A stretch of 64,000 bases of DNA from assembly GCA_014898415.1 (NCBI GenBank), contig RCTD01000004.1:1673001-1737000 (forward strand), written 5' to 3'. The position numbers were made by a program, and so were the translations under genes. Below, piece by piece: positions 11,263 to 24,141 of this stretch (its first letter is position 1; every line of letters starts with the position of its first letter). The DNA comes from Stromatinia cepivora (Eukaryota > Ascomycota > Leotiomycetes > Helotiales > Sclerotiniaceae). The notes under the pieces were generated by a model that was not told the origin of the DNA, did not search any database, and saw only the letters and a list, made by a program, of their open reading frames with translations.

Positions 11263-14200
11263 ATGGCAGCTCGCCGCGAAAAGCGAAAGCTGGCCAAAAA
11301 TCCGCCCATCACGAAATATAATTTAGACCCAACTACTCCCATTCATCGGCAGTCACTTGCAACGACTCCTGCTCCTGCTCCTGCTATGGTCGAAACCAAG
11401 CAGCCCAAATCCACTCCTCAATTGCATTATACCATTCCCGATCAACCACAAAGATCTGAACCGTCCTTGAACAGGAACAAGTCTGAACATAAAGGACAAA
11501 GCGATTGGATGGTCCCATTTTGCCATAATCCAGTTGGTGATCACGAAACTGCTTTCACGGGGATATTTGCTCCTTGTGTTCTATATGGAAAGACTCACTG
11601 GCGACTGAAGAATGTATCTCTCGGTCGAGACCCACATAAATTCAACTCTTCCGATAGTTGCAACTCAATGTGTTGGATTCATGGTGCTCTGACAGTTGCT
11701 TGTTGTCTATCAAGCAAGTATATACAGATATCATAATGCAGAATATCTTTGCTAACCAGCGGGAATAGTTGGTCTTACCGTTATTCAGCGTGCCCGGATT
11801 CGTGCTCAATACAGAATTCAAGGGTCCATGGGTAATGATATCGTGAAGTCATCTTTCTGTGGCCCATGTGCTATGATGCAACATGATCGAGAGGTTCGTG
11901 CTAGAGAAGGCGATGTAGGGCTAGCAAAAAATTTCGGTGGACCACAAATGTCTCAAATTCAACCCAAAGCGCCGCAACCAATGAGATATGCCTTGCCACG
12001 AAACACTTCAGCCGAAGATCCAGGGGTAGAAAATAGGATATTCAAGCAAGTACAGAGGCGTTATACAGATTCTGAGCTTCAAGAGGTCCCTGCTGTAGCA
12101 GTATCGTGTGCAGAGGGCACGGATTGTCAGATTTCGAATTGCCACCGCAGTGAAAATCGCGAGGTGGAGGCATTAAAAGATCATCTGCTTATGGAGTCAT
12201 ATAGGAGGGCTATCAACTCCAGCAACGTTGGTGCAGGTGTTGGGAAAGTAGACGGCGCTACGTCTTCAAAACAGAAAACCCGGGTAGGTTCTGATAAAAA
12301 GAGTCTTGCCAGTCTCACCAGCTGTAGCACATTTGTCGACGACCCAGACTCACCGATTCCTTCGCTCTACGAGCATCATTTGAAAGTGAAAGGTTGCGAG
12401 AAACTCTCCAGGATGCCCGCAAGAGGACATCTCTCCTATGTTCATGATTTCTCTGATTCTTCTGCTACTAAGATTTTTTTGGACCATTATGCTGAGGAAG
12501 AGAGGCGTTTCCAAGAAAAAGGTACTGTCCGCTGTCTTGCCCACTTTAGCGAAGAAAATTTGAAACAGCCAGTCTCGAATAATGCTGCTACACGATCTAT
12601 CAGATCTTCCAGTTCAAGCACGATTCGGCAGCATATCTCTCAAGAAGGTGCTGTTGAAACGCCGCCTTTGGAGCTTGTCAACAAGCGTCGAGTCGATAGC
12701 TGCGCTGAATCGGTGGATTCCGCGTGGCTATTGGATATACCAGCACAACATCGAATTTCAAGTTGTTCCGTTATTCCTAAGAAGACCGCTAGTGTACAAA
12801 AATCACCGAGACAACACCGAATAGCCAGTTGCCCTACTACGCCTGGCACTCCTATTATTGGCACCTCTGCTAGCTCCGTCGCAAAAGATCACTCGCTGCA
12901 CTGTACTGTCGAGAACCCAACCCCATCAAGCTCTTCATCGTCGGCTATGCACAACGGAGTTTCAGCAAATATTATGGATATTATGGAGGATTCCGATCTT
13001 TCAACTCCCCTTATTCAATATTCTCAATACTGTCATCTCTTGGACGAGAGCACCCTCAAATCAGAATCGTCTACTCCTAGATCACAACCGAGATGTCGAG
13101 CTTTGAGTTGTACGGCTGTCAGTCATATTGCTACTCGTGAGCAACACTCCTTGGAAGGTTGCTTTGCGCTATCTGGTGATTCCAGTCCTGTTTCGGTCAA
13201 ACAACATCGTGTATCTAGCTGCTGCGCTTCGATTCCGTCTAGTAGCAGCAAGAATCCAAATGAGGAAAATGATTCTCATCTGTTAGGAGACTGTAGCTTT
13301 ACGACTGGATCTTCTACGCCTCTTCTCCCTAAGCAGCATAGATTTGCAAGTTATACAGCTGAAAGCTCTTCAACTGGTCGCAAAAGCTCGTCGGCGATGG
13401 GTTATTTGATGGAAGATGGATGCCTACTTTCTGGAGCTGCCAGTCCTATCAAGCAACATCGTGTTGCAAGCTGCGGCGGCAGTGTCGGTGGCCAAAATTC
13501 GATCAATATAAAGAACGATTCCGAGAATGGATGTATGTCATCCGGGCCGACAACTCCGAAACCACGTCAGCACCGGGCAGTAAGCTGCATCGCTTCTAGC
13601 ACTATTTCCGAATGCGAGGAGCATTTACTTGATGATTGCGAGTACGATTCTAAAATCGCCAGCACACTTCTACAACACAATGTCGCAGGCTGCGATACAA
13701 CTTCAGTGTCGGCAGGAGAACAGGGACATTTTTTAACGGTATTTGAAGAAGAGCAGCAGCACCTATTAGAGGATTGTGCGGCAGACTCTAGCCCTTCCAG
13801 TCCACTCCAACAGCATCGCATTGCAAGTTGTGTCATTTCCAGTCCTCCAAGTAACAGAAATTCCGTGGTGAAACAGCACAGAGTTGCTAGTTGTCCTGGT
13901 ATAATACCAAATGAGGGTAGTGGATCACAAAGCGTATCCGCTGATTCTCATCACCTTCCTCGTGGCATCCTTGTCGACGCCAGTGAAAATGATCAATCAA
14001 CTCACACAAACTACGAAGATTGTCTCCACACTCTAGACGAATGCATTACTCCGGCTGATAGGGTCAAAATGGAAGCTAGTGCCAGTCGGGATACCGAATA
14101 TAAGAAGTATAGCATGAGAATTGCTAACCATTTCAAAGATCAAGCCACTGGGCTCAATGAGGAGTCCGCTGAAGTGGAAGAGGCTCGGAGACCTAGACTC

Positions 14201-14545
14201 AACGATTTCGCTTCACACGAAAGTGATGCTCAATTTACGCTCGCTCAAGTCCTTTCCTTGGATCAAGAGAGCCCCATGATCAGTGTAACTCAAGCAGACG
14301 GAGATGGAACCATGAGCATAGCTAGTCGAAGCAGCGTTGCACCTCCCGTGCCATTTCCATCACCTGCCGCACCTTATCCTTCGCCCATCACGCCTTTGAA
14401 CATTTCTGGCGCTTATCCTCCATCCATACCATCTTTGAGCAATAAGAAAGATAAAAAGAGAATGCCTTCAGAACAAAGTTCTGCTGGAAGTGGGTTTGCT
14501 AGCTACTTTGGATTCGGCAACACGAAGAAAACACGGGGTTTGTGA
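11263..14545 (+). CDS. PLAC8-domain protein with long Cys/His repeat tail
   Basis: Exons 11263-11713 and 11769-14545 give 1075 residues. The intron must be GC-AG (A|GCAAGT...AATAG); GT alternatives break the frame. Residues about 86-200 form a PLAC8 (Cys-rich, DUF614-like) domain: CHNPVGD, APCVLYGKTHWR, a hydrophobic helix with ACCLS, and FCGPCAMMQHDREV. Family members are membrane-associated and linked to cell size or cation (cadmium/calcium) handling in plants; fungal roles are mostly unknown. Residues about 474-857 carry roughly ten QHR(I/V)xSC-type motifs alternating with acidic HLL(E/D)DC-type motifs and Ser/Thr-Pro spacers. The last 100 residues are Pro/Ser-rich. The start is the ATG at 11263, six bases after an in-frame TTG. 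PLAC8 proteins are usually 100-250 residues, so the tail is an unusual addition. Confidence 0.85.
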
Positions 14546-15053
14546 GTGGCCACTTGAAAAACGATGTTGTGAAGACTGTTGGGCCGCTGACATGCTTATA
14601 AGTGTCACTGGCATCGGTGGTAGTAGAAGAGAAGGGAATCGGAGTAGCGTTAGGGTTAGGAGCATGGGTCTGGGAATCGTTGAGCCGGTGTCAATGGAAG
14701 AAGTAGAGTTGGAGGAAATTCTGCTATAGAAGCGGATTTCTGGACTGAAGGTATCTTGTTATTGGGGGTGTAGAAGGTGCAATTATCATTATTGGTTCAG
14801 GGGAATGTATATTATATCCATTCCATCACATTCTTTATGAGGGGTTTTGCTTTTTAAAAAGCCATAACTTTTAGTCTAATAGATTGAGTCTGAAGGTGAG
14901 TATCGGATGAGCATCGGATGAGAAGAAATCGTTTATTGTAATGAATGCTTTCGTTATCTTTTTACTTGCTTGAATTTGCTGGTGAAGAATCTTTGGTGTC
15001 TATATATATAAGGGGGCTGGTAAAGAGGAAGCCCCATATAGAATTTATACACA

Positions 15054-15096
15054 ACATACATACGTACGTACATACATACATACATACATACATACG
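15054..15096. repeat. (CATA)n microsatellite
   Basis: About ten tetramers, with a CATACGTACGTA interruption at the left end. Confidence 0.9.
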
Positions 15097-15242
15097 CAGC
15101 AGATAAAGATACAGATATAAACCCCATCTGCACATTATATAAGCATATACATATATATGCCCTGCAATTTGTATCTACATCGTAATCGTACTCTACATAT
15201 ATATGTATATATTCTCGATTTATTATCCTATAATTATTATTT

Positions 15243-15353
<111 letters not shown>

Positions 15354-16180
15354 GGTAGGTAGATAGGTAGATAGGTAGGCAGGTGTAGATATTCATATCC
15401 ATGGATATTCGCAACCATTTCACTCACTCAGAAGTTAAGATAACATTATAACATAATGTAACATACGTCAACATACATAAGTAAACATTACACATCTTGT
15501 TTTGGCTGCTACTTTACTACTCTACTTTACTACTCTCCGGAGTCTGAATTCCGGATTTCATTTACTATGAACATGAAAACTGAAAAATGAAAATGAAAAT
15601 TTTCTTTATTACATTTAAAAATTTGAGTTCTTGCCTCCTTTCCTTCCCTACCTCCTTCCCTGTTTGCCCTATCCGTGTCTGTGTTTCTGTTTGTGTCTTT
15701 GAAACCAATGATAGATAGATAGATACTATGCTTTCCCTCCTTTGAAAAAGCCTAGACTTTATGATGCCGCAATGCAGATGCAGTGCCGAATTAAGATGAG
15801 ACAAAATGGATTTGTAGAAAGTAGAGAGATAAAATTACAAGAATTTAATCCCCTTCCAATTTCCCCGCGCGCCTTGCCTTGCCTGAATGCCCGCCCATTG
15901 TTTGAGATGTGTGAAAATATGCCAGATTTCGGTGATGGAATAGCCTGGTGTGGTGTGTATGGTGTGAATATTCCTTTGGTTTTTCCTGTGTTGGGATTTG
16001 TGCCTTCCCTTCGCATTTTAGGCTCTAATCAGAGGTTTGGTAGATGTTAGGTGTTGGTTGTTGGTGGGTTGTAGTTGGTGACGTCACAATGGAAAAGGAG
16101 AATGATAGTCGCGAGAATGAGGGTTATGGCTGGTGGAGTGATTGTTGGAGGCACAGAGAAACGATTCGCACAAAAGGAAT

Positions 16181-17277
16181 CTAACCGACGGACTGGTAAA
16201 GGAGAAGAGGTTCGCCGACATTTTCGATCTCCGGGATTGTGCATTTAAGGTCGAAAGCTTTTGATAGGACAATTTTGAAGATCTGGAAGTGAAGGGTTTG
16301 TTAGTTGACGTAGGATAATTGAGTAACATTGCGCGGAGCACGAATATCTATGTAACAATGATATATAGACTGGCTTACCTTTTGGACGTTGATGCTATGA
16401 CTTGTACTACTGAAAATCAGACTTGCGCGCATTGCTTTTGCGAATCTTCGAGCCTAATATCACTTCTGTCAGTACGTTTCAAAACGAAACTAAATCAAGT
16501 ATTTGTGGAACTAACCTGATTCGAGATCTCCTCTTGATCCTCTCTCGGGAAGTTCACAAAATGATCGTATTTAGTGCCGACCAAGAATGGAATCGCCGTC
16601 TTATTAAAGCCTCTCCCTTGCCTATACCACTCCTTGATACTATTCAACGTACTCTTCCTCGTCAAGTCAAACATGAATAGTATAGCCACTGCATCGTTAC
16701 AAACAAGTGGTAACATATTCACAAACTCCCTCTGTCCCCCCAAATCCCATATTGAGAATGTAATCTCGGTATTACGTATAGATATAGTTTTCTCCATGAA
16801 ATTGACTCCCAAGGTTTGAATATAATCTTCATCCCAACTCCCTTCCACATATTTGACCATTAAGGAGGTTTTCCCAATTTGTGCATCCCCTACCATGCCA
16901 ACTTTGATGACAACGCTATTCTTCGAGCCTCGTTGTTGTTGTTGCTGTTGTTCCGTACTCGCACCTGAACTTCTTGAATTTTGTTCTTGATATGCATTGC
17001 CATAGTTGCCATTTCCTGACAGACCGGAAGCTGGACGCGATAGTGACGCAGGAAAGGCTGTGGGAGGGGTAGGATATCGACCGTTTGTCGAATCTTCTTG
17101 TGGAGGTGAGGCAGGGTATTCTTGTGGATATTGTGATGGGGTTTGAAAATCTGCAGATGCAGATGCAGAGTGTCGCGTGTTATGTGTTGGCGTATGTGCT
17201 CTCTCCTCTATTCCAACCATAGCATCGTCTTGAGGTGGGTCGACTCCCTGATTCTCATATGCGATTTCGCCGTCCAT
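16181..17277 (-). CDS. Spg1/Tem1 septation-initiation Ras-like GTPase
   Basis: Small GTPase at the head of the septation initiation/mitotic exit network, acting at the spindle pole body. Exons (minus): 17277-16516, 16453-16379, 16282-16181; 312 residues. Residues 1-120 are a low-complexity extension (Pro, Ser, and Gln x7 near 110-116). The GTPase follows: P-loop GDAQIGKTS (130-138), [18 protein letters not shown] (switch II) and GTKYDHF in place of NKxD, as is usual for Spg1/Tem1. The C-terminus [17 protein letters not shown] is diagnostic and shows no prenylation CAAX box, as expected for the family. The start is the first ATG (17277); the frame stays open a little further upstream to a TTTTCCAG|TGAG, so a 5' exon is possible. 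Confidence 0.93.
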
Positions 17278-18191
17278 CGAGTCTACTGCGTCATGAAATT
17301 GAGCTGGAGAGCTCACTGGAAAAGTGGTTGGATCCAGTTTGTCGGATTTATGGGTAATTATAAAGACGAATGTGTAAGGTTATGGTTCTTTAAAAGGGTG
17401 AGATATCGAATTGGCGGCTGAAAGGAGGAGATTAACACTGGGATGTTATGGTAGATCATCCACAGTGGTGTAAGTTATTTTGGTATTGAAAATTATCAAG
17501 GTATCTGTAACTACCGTAAGATGTAAATGATGATGAAATCAAGATATGAGTGACTGAAGATTCACTGAATGATTTGTATAGTATTTGTTCGGACGAAATT
17601 GAAGTTATTCGGAGAAATATCTAAGGGGGTTTTCTTCGTAACCTGGTACAAGGCAGCAAAATGTCAGGCGGTGGCCCGGCGCTTGGGGCATGCAAACCAA
17701 CCCAAGACACTATAACTGCTCAACTCTCGCGAACTCACTATTAACACTATTCCAACGCGTTTTCCTGCGCGAATCTCCTGGGAATTTGTTGCTAAAACGA
17801 AAGAGAAGAAATGAAGTTCTATTCTTTTTATATGTATGATAAAAAAGTTTTAATATATGTCGACCAGTACGCACGTGAGTTTTTCGTTTCATCAAACTAA
17901 GAAAGTTATACTGAAATAGAGTTTTTTTTATTTTTGACTCTTGGTTGTTATTGTTATTGTCCAATTGATAAATAAGTCTTGTTGATATTTCGATTTCTAC
18001 TCAGATGGGAGTTTTCATTCGATACCTTGTTGGTACTTGATGATTGACCTTGTTTGATTGGTTAAAATTATTTGTATCCATATAAACAAACCTTATTTTT
18101 ATTCTTTCACACCTCCTCTTTCGTCCATTGAATCATTCCTTGACTAAAGCTCAATTGTACGTAACCCTCAACCCTCTTTACCTACACAATA
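17278..18191. other. Divergent promoter region (Spg1 / H protein)
   Basis: About 910 bases between two outward-facing starts. Pyrimidine-rich leader just before 18192. No supported coding sequence. Confidence 0.5.
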
Positions 18192-18936
18192 ATGGCATCA
18201 ATCGCAAGGACTTTAAGGCCATGCGCCTCAAAATTCACATCCAACGCATTTAAGACTGTTCCATCATGGCGATCTTCTTCTTTTGGAGCTGTTCGAGCTT
18301 TCTCATCATCTAGAACTGGTGAGTTTATCTTCTTATCAAAAGTGATCCGATCGCGGGCCTCTATTATGTAGAATTTATGCGCAAACTGAAAAATTTGAGC
18401 AATTCTTGTCAACGGGCTTCATACTTTGGCACATGTCCATTTGTATCTTAATCATGGGCATATTCAACGGAATTCAATTTCTACCAATATTATACCAAAT
18501 ATCCACCAATACCTACTAACATCCTCTTTCTTCAACAGCTTTTAGCAAGAGATATACCAAAGACCACGAATGGGTTCTCCTCTCTCCCGACAACAAGACT
18601 GGCACGATCGGCATTAGTGATTATGCCGCACATGCCCTCGGTGATGTTGTTTTTGTCGAGCTTCCAACAGTCCCCATGGAGGTCAGCGCTGGTGATGCCA
18701 TTGGCGCTGTAGAGTCTGTCAAGAGCGCATCCGATATCAACAGCCCTATTACTTGCAAGATTGTGCAGGCAAACGGGATGTTGGAGGAAATACCAAGCAC
18801 TATCAATAAGGGTCCCGAGGACGAAACAAGTGCAGGAGGCTGGGTTGCCAAGGTCGAGGTTGGGGAACAGGGAATTAAGGATTTGGAGGGTTTGATGGAT
18901 GAGAGTGCTTATAAGGCATTTACCGCAGAACCGTGA
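18192..18936 (+). CDS. GCV3: Glycine cleavage system H protein, mitochondrial
   Basis: Lipoyl carrier that shuttles the aminomethyl group between P, T and L proteins of the glycine decarboxylase complex in the matrix. Exons 18192-18318 and 18539-18936 give 174 residues; the 220-base intron is long for this window. Residues 1 to about 42 are an Arg/Ser-rich presequence ending RAFSSSR. The mature protein begins FSKRYTKDHEWV, and the lipoylation site is Lys about 103 in VESVKSASD. GPEDETSAGGWVAKVE and a C-terminal helix with SAYKAF complete the family. It converges with HEM3, leaving 294 bases between them. Confidence 0.96.
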
Positions 18937-19230
18937 GCGCCTCATAAGCTAGCACACGACACGAAACGAGGGCATAATTGCATGGATGGATGGGGCATAG
19001 ATGGAGAATTCAACTCAACATTGATGAATGGGTATTTGGGAATGGAGTTTATTCAACAAACATTGGGGTTGAAGCGGAAAGATATTGGATTAGCTACATC
19101 CATACATGTATGCAGCCTTTAGTCTCCTCTGAACATATTTGAAGCTATTGGTGGTCCAGCCAGCTGGTCTGTGTAAATTTTGTTTTGTGTAGCCATGTGC
19201 CCATAAAAAAGGAGTCTTTCCCGATTTCAT

Positions 19231-20361
19231 TCACGCATTACCACCCTCTTTGATAACGGGTCGATTGAGGTTAATGGCTTCCAGTATCTTGGCAGCACCC
19301 TTGCTAACCAAATCTTGAGCGAGAGTCCATCCAAACTCGTCGGCATCCTTGGGTGTTAGAATTTCCTCCAATCTCTCGGATCCCACACTCTCTGTGCCAT
19401 CAAGACTAACAACGATAGCCTTCATCAGCAACTTCCCTTTTTCAATCCAGGTTGTCTCAACTCCGATCGGTACACTGCAACCACCCTCTAAAGTCCTCAT
19501 CAGACTTCTTTCCGCCAACCCTGCTAATTGAGTCGGTTCATGTTGCAACGCCGAAACCATCGTGTTTATCTCTTCATCACCATCCCTAACCTCTAAAGCT
19601 AGTGCACCCTGTCCCACTGCATGCAACATGCCGCCCCCCTCCGTCTTACTATCCAAATACTGCGTAATCCTCTCTCCCCAACCCATTCTCAACAAGCCCG
19701 CCGCCGCTAAAATTAAACATGAATATTTTCCATCATCCGCATCCAGCTTATTTAACCTAGTCCCAATATTACCCCTCGCATTCTCGAACTTCAACTCGGG
19801 ATACTTCATCGCTATCTGCGCGCTTCTTCTCACACTACTCGTTCCTACTACACTTCCAGCTGGTAGCTCCGACAAGGTCTTATAACTACTTCCTGCTTTC
19901 ATGATCAATGCATCCCTAGGATCTTCTCGTTCGAGAATTGCGCCAATTGTACATTTTTGGGGTAATTGCGTAGGCATATCTTTGAGACAGTGAACCACAA
20001 TATCCAACTTCCTTTCCAATAACAAAGCCTCGAGTTCATGCGTCCATAAACTTTTCGCGCCGAAATCATGTAGAGCAGTAACTTGATTCTTGTCGCCCAT
20101 AGTTTCCAATTTAGTGATTTCGAAGTTTAAATTTGGATGAGCTTTTTCGAGCGCAGCTTTCACTTGTTCGGTTTGCACCATGGCGAGTGCTGATTTGCGT
20201 GTGCCAATGTGGATGGTTGCTGGCTTTTCATTTTCGCGTTCGGATTGGTGATCGAGGGCGCGGAGGGGTGCGGTGTCTTTGGAGGACTTTTCTTGGGTAC
20301 TAGTGGTGGGATCGAGGACGGAGCGGGAAGAAGTAGATTCTTTTTGTTCGTGAGTTGCCAT
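19231..20361 (-). CDS. HEM3: Hydroxymethylbilane synthase (porphobilinogen deaminase)
   Basis: Third step of haem synthesis from ALA: joins four porphobilinogens into hydroxymethylbilane in the cytosol. Single exon, 376 residues. Landmarks: IGTRKSALA, HCLKDMP (substrate-binding Arg/Lys/Asp region), GTSSVRRSAQ, NARGNIGTRL, GQGALALE, and EGGCSVPIG with Cys about 295, which holds the dipyrromethane cofactor. The N-terminal 45 residues are a hydrophilic Ser/Thr/Glu/Lys extension before the catalytic domain. The start is the ATG at 20361; the frame is open further upstream to a TTG only. Confidence 0.96.
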   Translation of the reverse strand: MATHEQKESTSSRSVLDPTTSTQEKSSKDTAPLRALDHQSERENEKPATIHIGTRKSALAMVQTEQVKAALEKAHPNLNFEITKLETMGDKNQVTALHDFGAKSLWTHELEALLLERKLDIVVHCLKDMPTQLPQKCTIGAILEREDPRDALIMKAGSSYKTLSELPAGSVVGTSSVRRSAQIAMKYPELKFENARGNIGTRLNKLDADDGKYSCLILAAAGLLRMGWGERITQYLDSKTEGGGMLHAVGQGALALEVRDGDEEINTMVSALQHEPTQLAGLAERSLMRTLEGGCSVPIGVETTWIEKGKLLMKAIVVSLDGTESVGSERLEEILTPKDADEFGWTLAQDLVSKGAAKILEAINLNRPVIKEGGNA

Positions 20362-20849
20362 TTTGAATATGGAGGGGTTGAAAATAGCTGGAGCTTTCAA
20401 TTTGGATATAGGATATCAGGGTTGTCAAAGGAAGGGAAGCTGAACATTGATCCTTCATAGTGGGGTGTAACCCCTCCATTAACAGGGGTATAACTTCCAC
20501 AACATTTCTACGGATTTTAATCAATCATAGGTAATCTAATACCTGTGTCTACCACACTCACCATTCTCCAAGCAAAAATTGAATTTTATCTGCTGGTGAA
20601 TGGAAACATATTCTTTTTACTCGATACACTCACTACCAAACAAAGAGTCTTTCAACCTTCTTCGATTTATGTCTCACAAAGGAACTTAAACTCAACAATG
20701 ATCTGTTGGGTATACTACGAATACGTAGTGTTTGAAGTCAAGCCCTGCTACTTATAATAATATCTACATATCAAAACGCAAATGTTTACGCGCCAAAATA
20801 ATCATCCTCCACTGATGTTTGTATCCCATCACATTTTTACATCTTCATA
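20362..20849. other. Intergenic
   Basis: Upstream of HEM3 and downstream of the MetE-like gene. AT-rich; no gene seen. Any HEM3 promoter elements lie here. Confidence 0.5.
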
Positions 20850-21990
20850 TTATTCTTCTGTAACCTCCTTTGCGATCTCCAAAACACTCTCCAACTCTGC
20901 CGCATCTGCACGGCCTAGACCACACTCTGTCGCGATACCAAACTCTTCCACAAATTCACTCGCCGTTCTAATTCTCATTTTCGTTCCGTCAAGGTCATCT
21001 TGATGCACAAGTCCCAAATACAACTCTGTGTCATTCTTTTGCAAGTCTCTCAATGGTTCAAAATACTCGCGATCAATACGATCTTTGGGTACAGGCATAT
21101 GAACCCAATTCACAGATCTTCTCTTTCTTGTGCCGGTCAAGACTCGATTCGCAATGTCGACTAATAAGCCCATGTCTTTTGGTTGCGTGAAGTGTTGATG
21201 TCCAAGGTCACCGTAGCAGAAATGGAAACCCAGTTCGACGGATGGGTTTATAGCATCTGCCAATTGAAGAACACGACTGACGATACTGTCTTTCAAGGCC
21301 ATGATCCACTGAAACATTGAGTTAGTACTTGTCTAGTAGGTGGAAATGGGAGATGATTGGCTCCTGCTGAGCCGGCTGAAGTTATGAAGCGGGATTAGAA
21401 GCATGGAATAAACAATCCACTATACTTACATGTGGTGGAGGTGATACGATCCCTTCAAGAAATGCGAACTCCACAGCAACGTCCCACTGAATAGCTAAAT
21501 CTTCTGCGGGAATCTCATCTTGGATATGACGAACAGCTTTCAAAAAAGCCTTCGTATAGACCGGTTCAAGCGCTTCTTGAAAAGCAGGCTCGATCGATAC
21601 ATGAAGAACATTAATCGGTGTAGGAAGCGAAACCTGGAATTTCACTCCCATCGGTATAATGCCATCGTCTCGAAGTTTACAAAATGTAGCATATGAATCG
21701 ATGGCTGCATCGTCATATCCGATAGGCATAAGTTGAATTTTCTCCGGGGAAATGGGGATCGGCCCTGGATCCTTTGCTAGAGAGAAATATAGAGAGCGGA
21801 CTAGGTAAGGGTATCTGTAGAAAACGCTTCGTTGCCAGAGAACAAAGTTCCCTCGATGACCAGGCTCGCCATCGGGAATACGCTTTAGCTGGGTGGGAAA
21901 TTTGGTATTGAGTGTGCGAAATATGGTGGACGTGTCAGGGAGACAGATACTACCCACGAAGTGCACATTCTTGATGAAGGAAGATGCCAT
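20850..21990 (-). CDS. UROD/MetE-like TIM-barrel protein, unknown substrate
   Basis: Exons (minus): 21990-21430 and 21308-20850; the 121-base intron joins PPPH to WIMALKD; 339 residues. The start VHFVGSICLP, RIPDGEPGHRGNFVLWQ, QWDVAVEF, GFHFCYGDLGH and IATECGLGR fit the superfamily of cobalamin-independent methionine synthase C-terminal domain and uroporphyrinogen decarboxylase. The late ECG keeps a Cys at the position of a MetE zinc ligand, and the HFCYGD stretch keeps another Cys. It is too short to be a full MetE (about 760 residues). Similar standalone fungal proteins are uncharacterised; a methyl-transfer role is only an inference. Confidence 0.75.
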
Positions 21991-24139
21991 ATTGAGGGAC
22001 TCACAGCTAGTGCTATGTAGAACAGAGTACTCAGAAAGAAATTATGATAACAAAGGTACACAGAAAATAGTTGAAGAACTGAAACTAGTTATATGACTTC
22101 AACAGAACCGGATGAATGACATGATATTATCTCAAACTGGATGACAAGAACCTTACATTTATATCTTTTCACATTCTCGAATTCCCCTCTAATACACTTT
22201 AGGGAAGACAAAAGTATACATACACGCTAGTTCATTTTGAGGCTAAAGAACAACTATTCACCTCAAAACTCAGCTACATAATTGGAGTGGGTTGAATGAC
22301 TGCACCAAATCGAGAGATTCTTTCGATTCGCCCTTTTCGACCAGTGCTTCAGCATGGAGCTTACAAACAGGGATCTGGAAAATGGTTCTTCAGTGAGAAA
22401 TAAACAAAAAAAAAGTGATTGGTATTGAATGCTATTGGAGGGTAGTCATTCTGTAAGCATTTCTTCCCTATCCACCTGCAATACTAGATGGAGGACGATA
22501 TCTCCAATCAGCCTCATTCATCTAACTTCAAACATGGCACAGGATTTCAGCCCCGTTGCATATTCACCCAGAAATTGGATATTTTCATATTAAGTGTGCC
22601 GGTATGCCACATTTAAGAGTCCGGCCCTCTTCTTTGATAGATTAACAGTAAGATAGAGTACGATTTGGCCTAACTGGGTGGCACATACTGATGTGATACG
22701 GGACGGAATTTGGGAGTTAGAGCTTTATGGGATATTCCAACGGTTGGTGGCGGGGCAGTGGGGCGCTGTGCTATGTGATGATGTTGGTGGCTTGTTGGTG
22801 CGAAGAAAGGAAATTCAACGATATCGGAGATGTGATAACAATAACCAACATTTGGTGATCAGAGGAAGAAAACATGGTTTGTGGTCACTGATTAGGTCTC
22901 AGCTTTGGAATGGTTGGAGATATGGTGTTGGTCATATTGTTTGATTTTTGTTTTTTGGGGGTTGCAAATGGGTCGTTGGATAGACATGAGAAATGCCTTG
23001 TGATAACTCGCTTAGCCTTCCTTTGAGAAAACTGTTGGTAAATAATTGGTATTGTATGTGTGCGGGGTATGTACATATATATGGAGTATACAACCAATAC
23101 GAAATAGGATTTAAACCCGTTGGACTACTAGGTACTTTCAATAAAGAATTGGCAAAAGCTTAAGATAGATAAATGTTTTTGGAATCGAATCAAGCGAGTC
23201 GCGTTGCGCGGTACGGAAATCTAGATCTAAAACTGTGTAATTGGCTATCTATCATATGTAAGTCTTATGATGTATGATGTACGACATGACAAATTGTCAT
23301 GGAAAGGAATTGAAATGGGCGTGCCCTTATAATTAGCTAGATCGTTAGATCGTTAGATCGATATCGTTACCTATATCAAGGACTACGGAGTACAAGTACC
23401 TAGATACTCGAGTTATCTGCAATGTTAATGGGGGAAGGGGGGGATGGGGTGTACGGAGTAGATAAGGATATTTATGTTGTAGGTTGCGGAGAATATAGTT
23501 GGTATGGTACCGGTGGTTGGCCTTTCAGTATAGAATATGGTTTTTGGGGGGGATGGCTGAGGATAGGAGGGGGGAGGGGACTGATTGTTTGGATGGATAG
23601 ATTGTGATTTAGGGTCGAATAGATATTGTTGGTGTTTAATTGGGGTTTTGGAAGAGGGTGTGGTGAGGGGGGTGAGGTGAGGTGAGGTGAGGGGGAGATT
23701 GATGAGATATGTAGGTAAGATGGTAGGATAAGATGGGTGGGCAAGATGGTAAAAGTGTAAATGTATACAATATTATATTACACTATATTACATTATTATA
23801 TCGAAAGAATGACAATGGAATGGAATGGTTACATTGTGTATCGAGGTGGGTATTCAACTTATTCAATCCAATCCAATGTCCGGTATGTGAGTGTGTGAGT
23901 CTGCGAATACTACTCTACTCAAGTACAAATTCACATTTCAGAAAAGAAGTGAGAAGTAAGAAGTGGAAATGAAGAAATTGATAAGAAATGAAAAATAAAA
24001 TAAAAGTAGAATAGAGAAATCAATAATAAAAGTCCCGATTGTTTTTCTTTTCATTTCATTTCATTTCATTTCATATTATCATTGTTGAATTAACACGAAT
24101 ATTATTAGCACGAATATTGGTGGAAGATTCATCAGTTAA
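21991..24139. other. Intergenic, gene-poor
   Basis: No coding region is supported. GT/GA-rich simple sequence from about 23420 to 23760 includes four tandem GGTGA units at 23671-23690, and an (ATTTC)n run lies near 24048-24074. ORFs here are low-complexity shadows. Confidence 0.6.
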
Positions 24140-24141
24140 TA

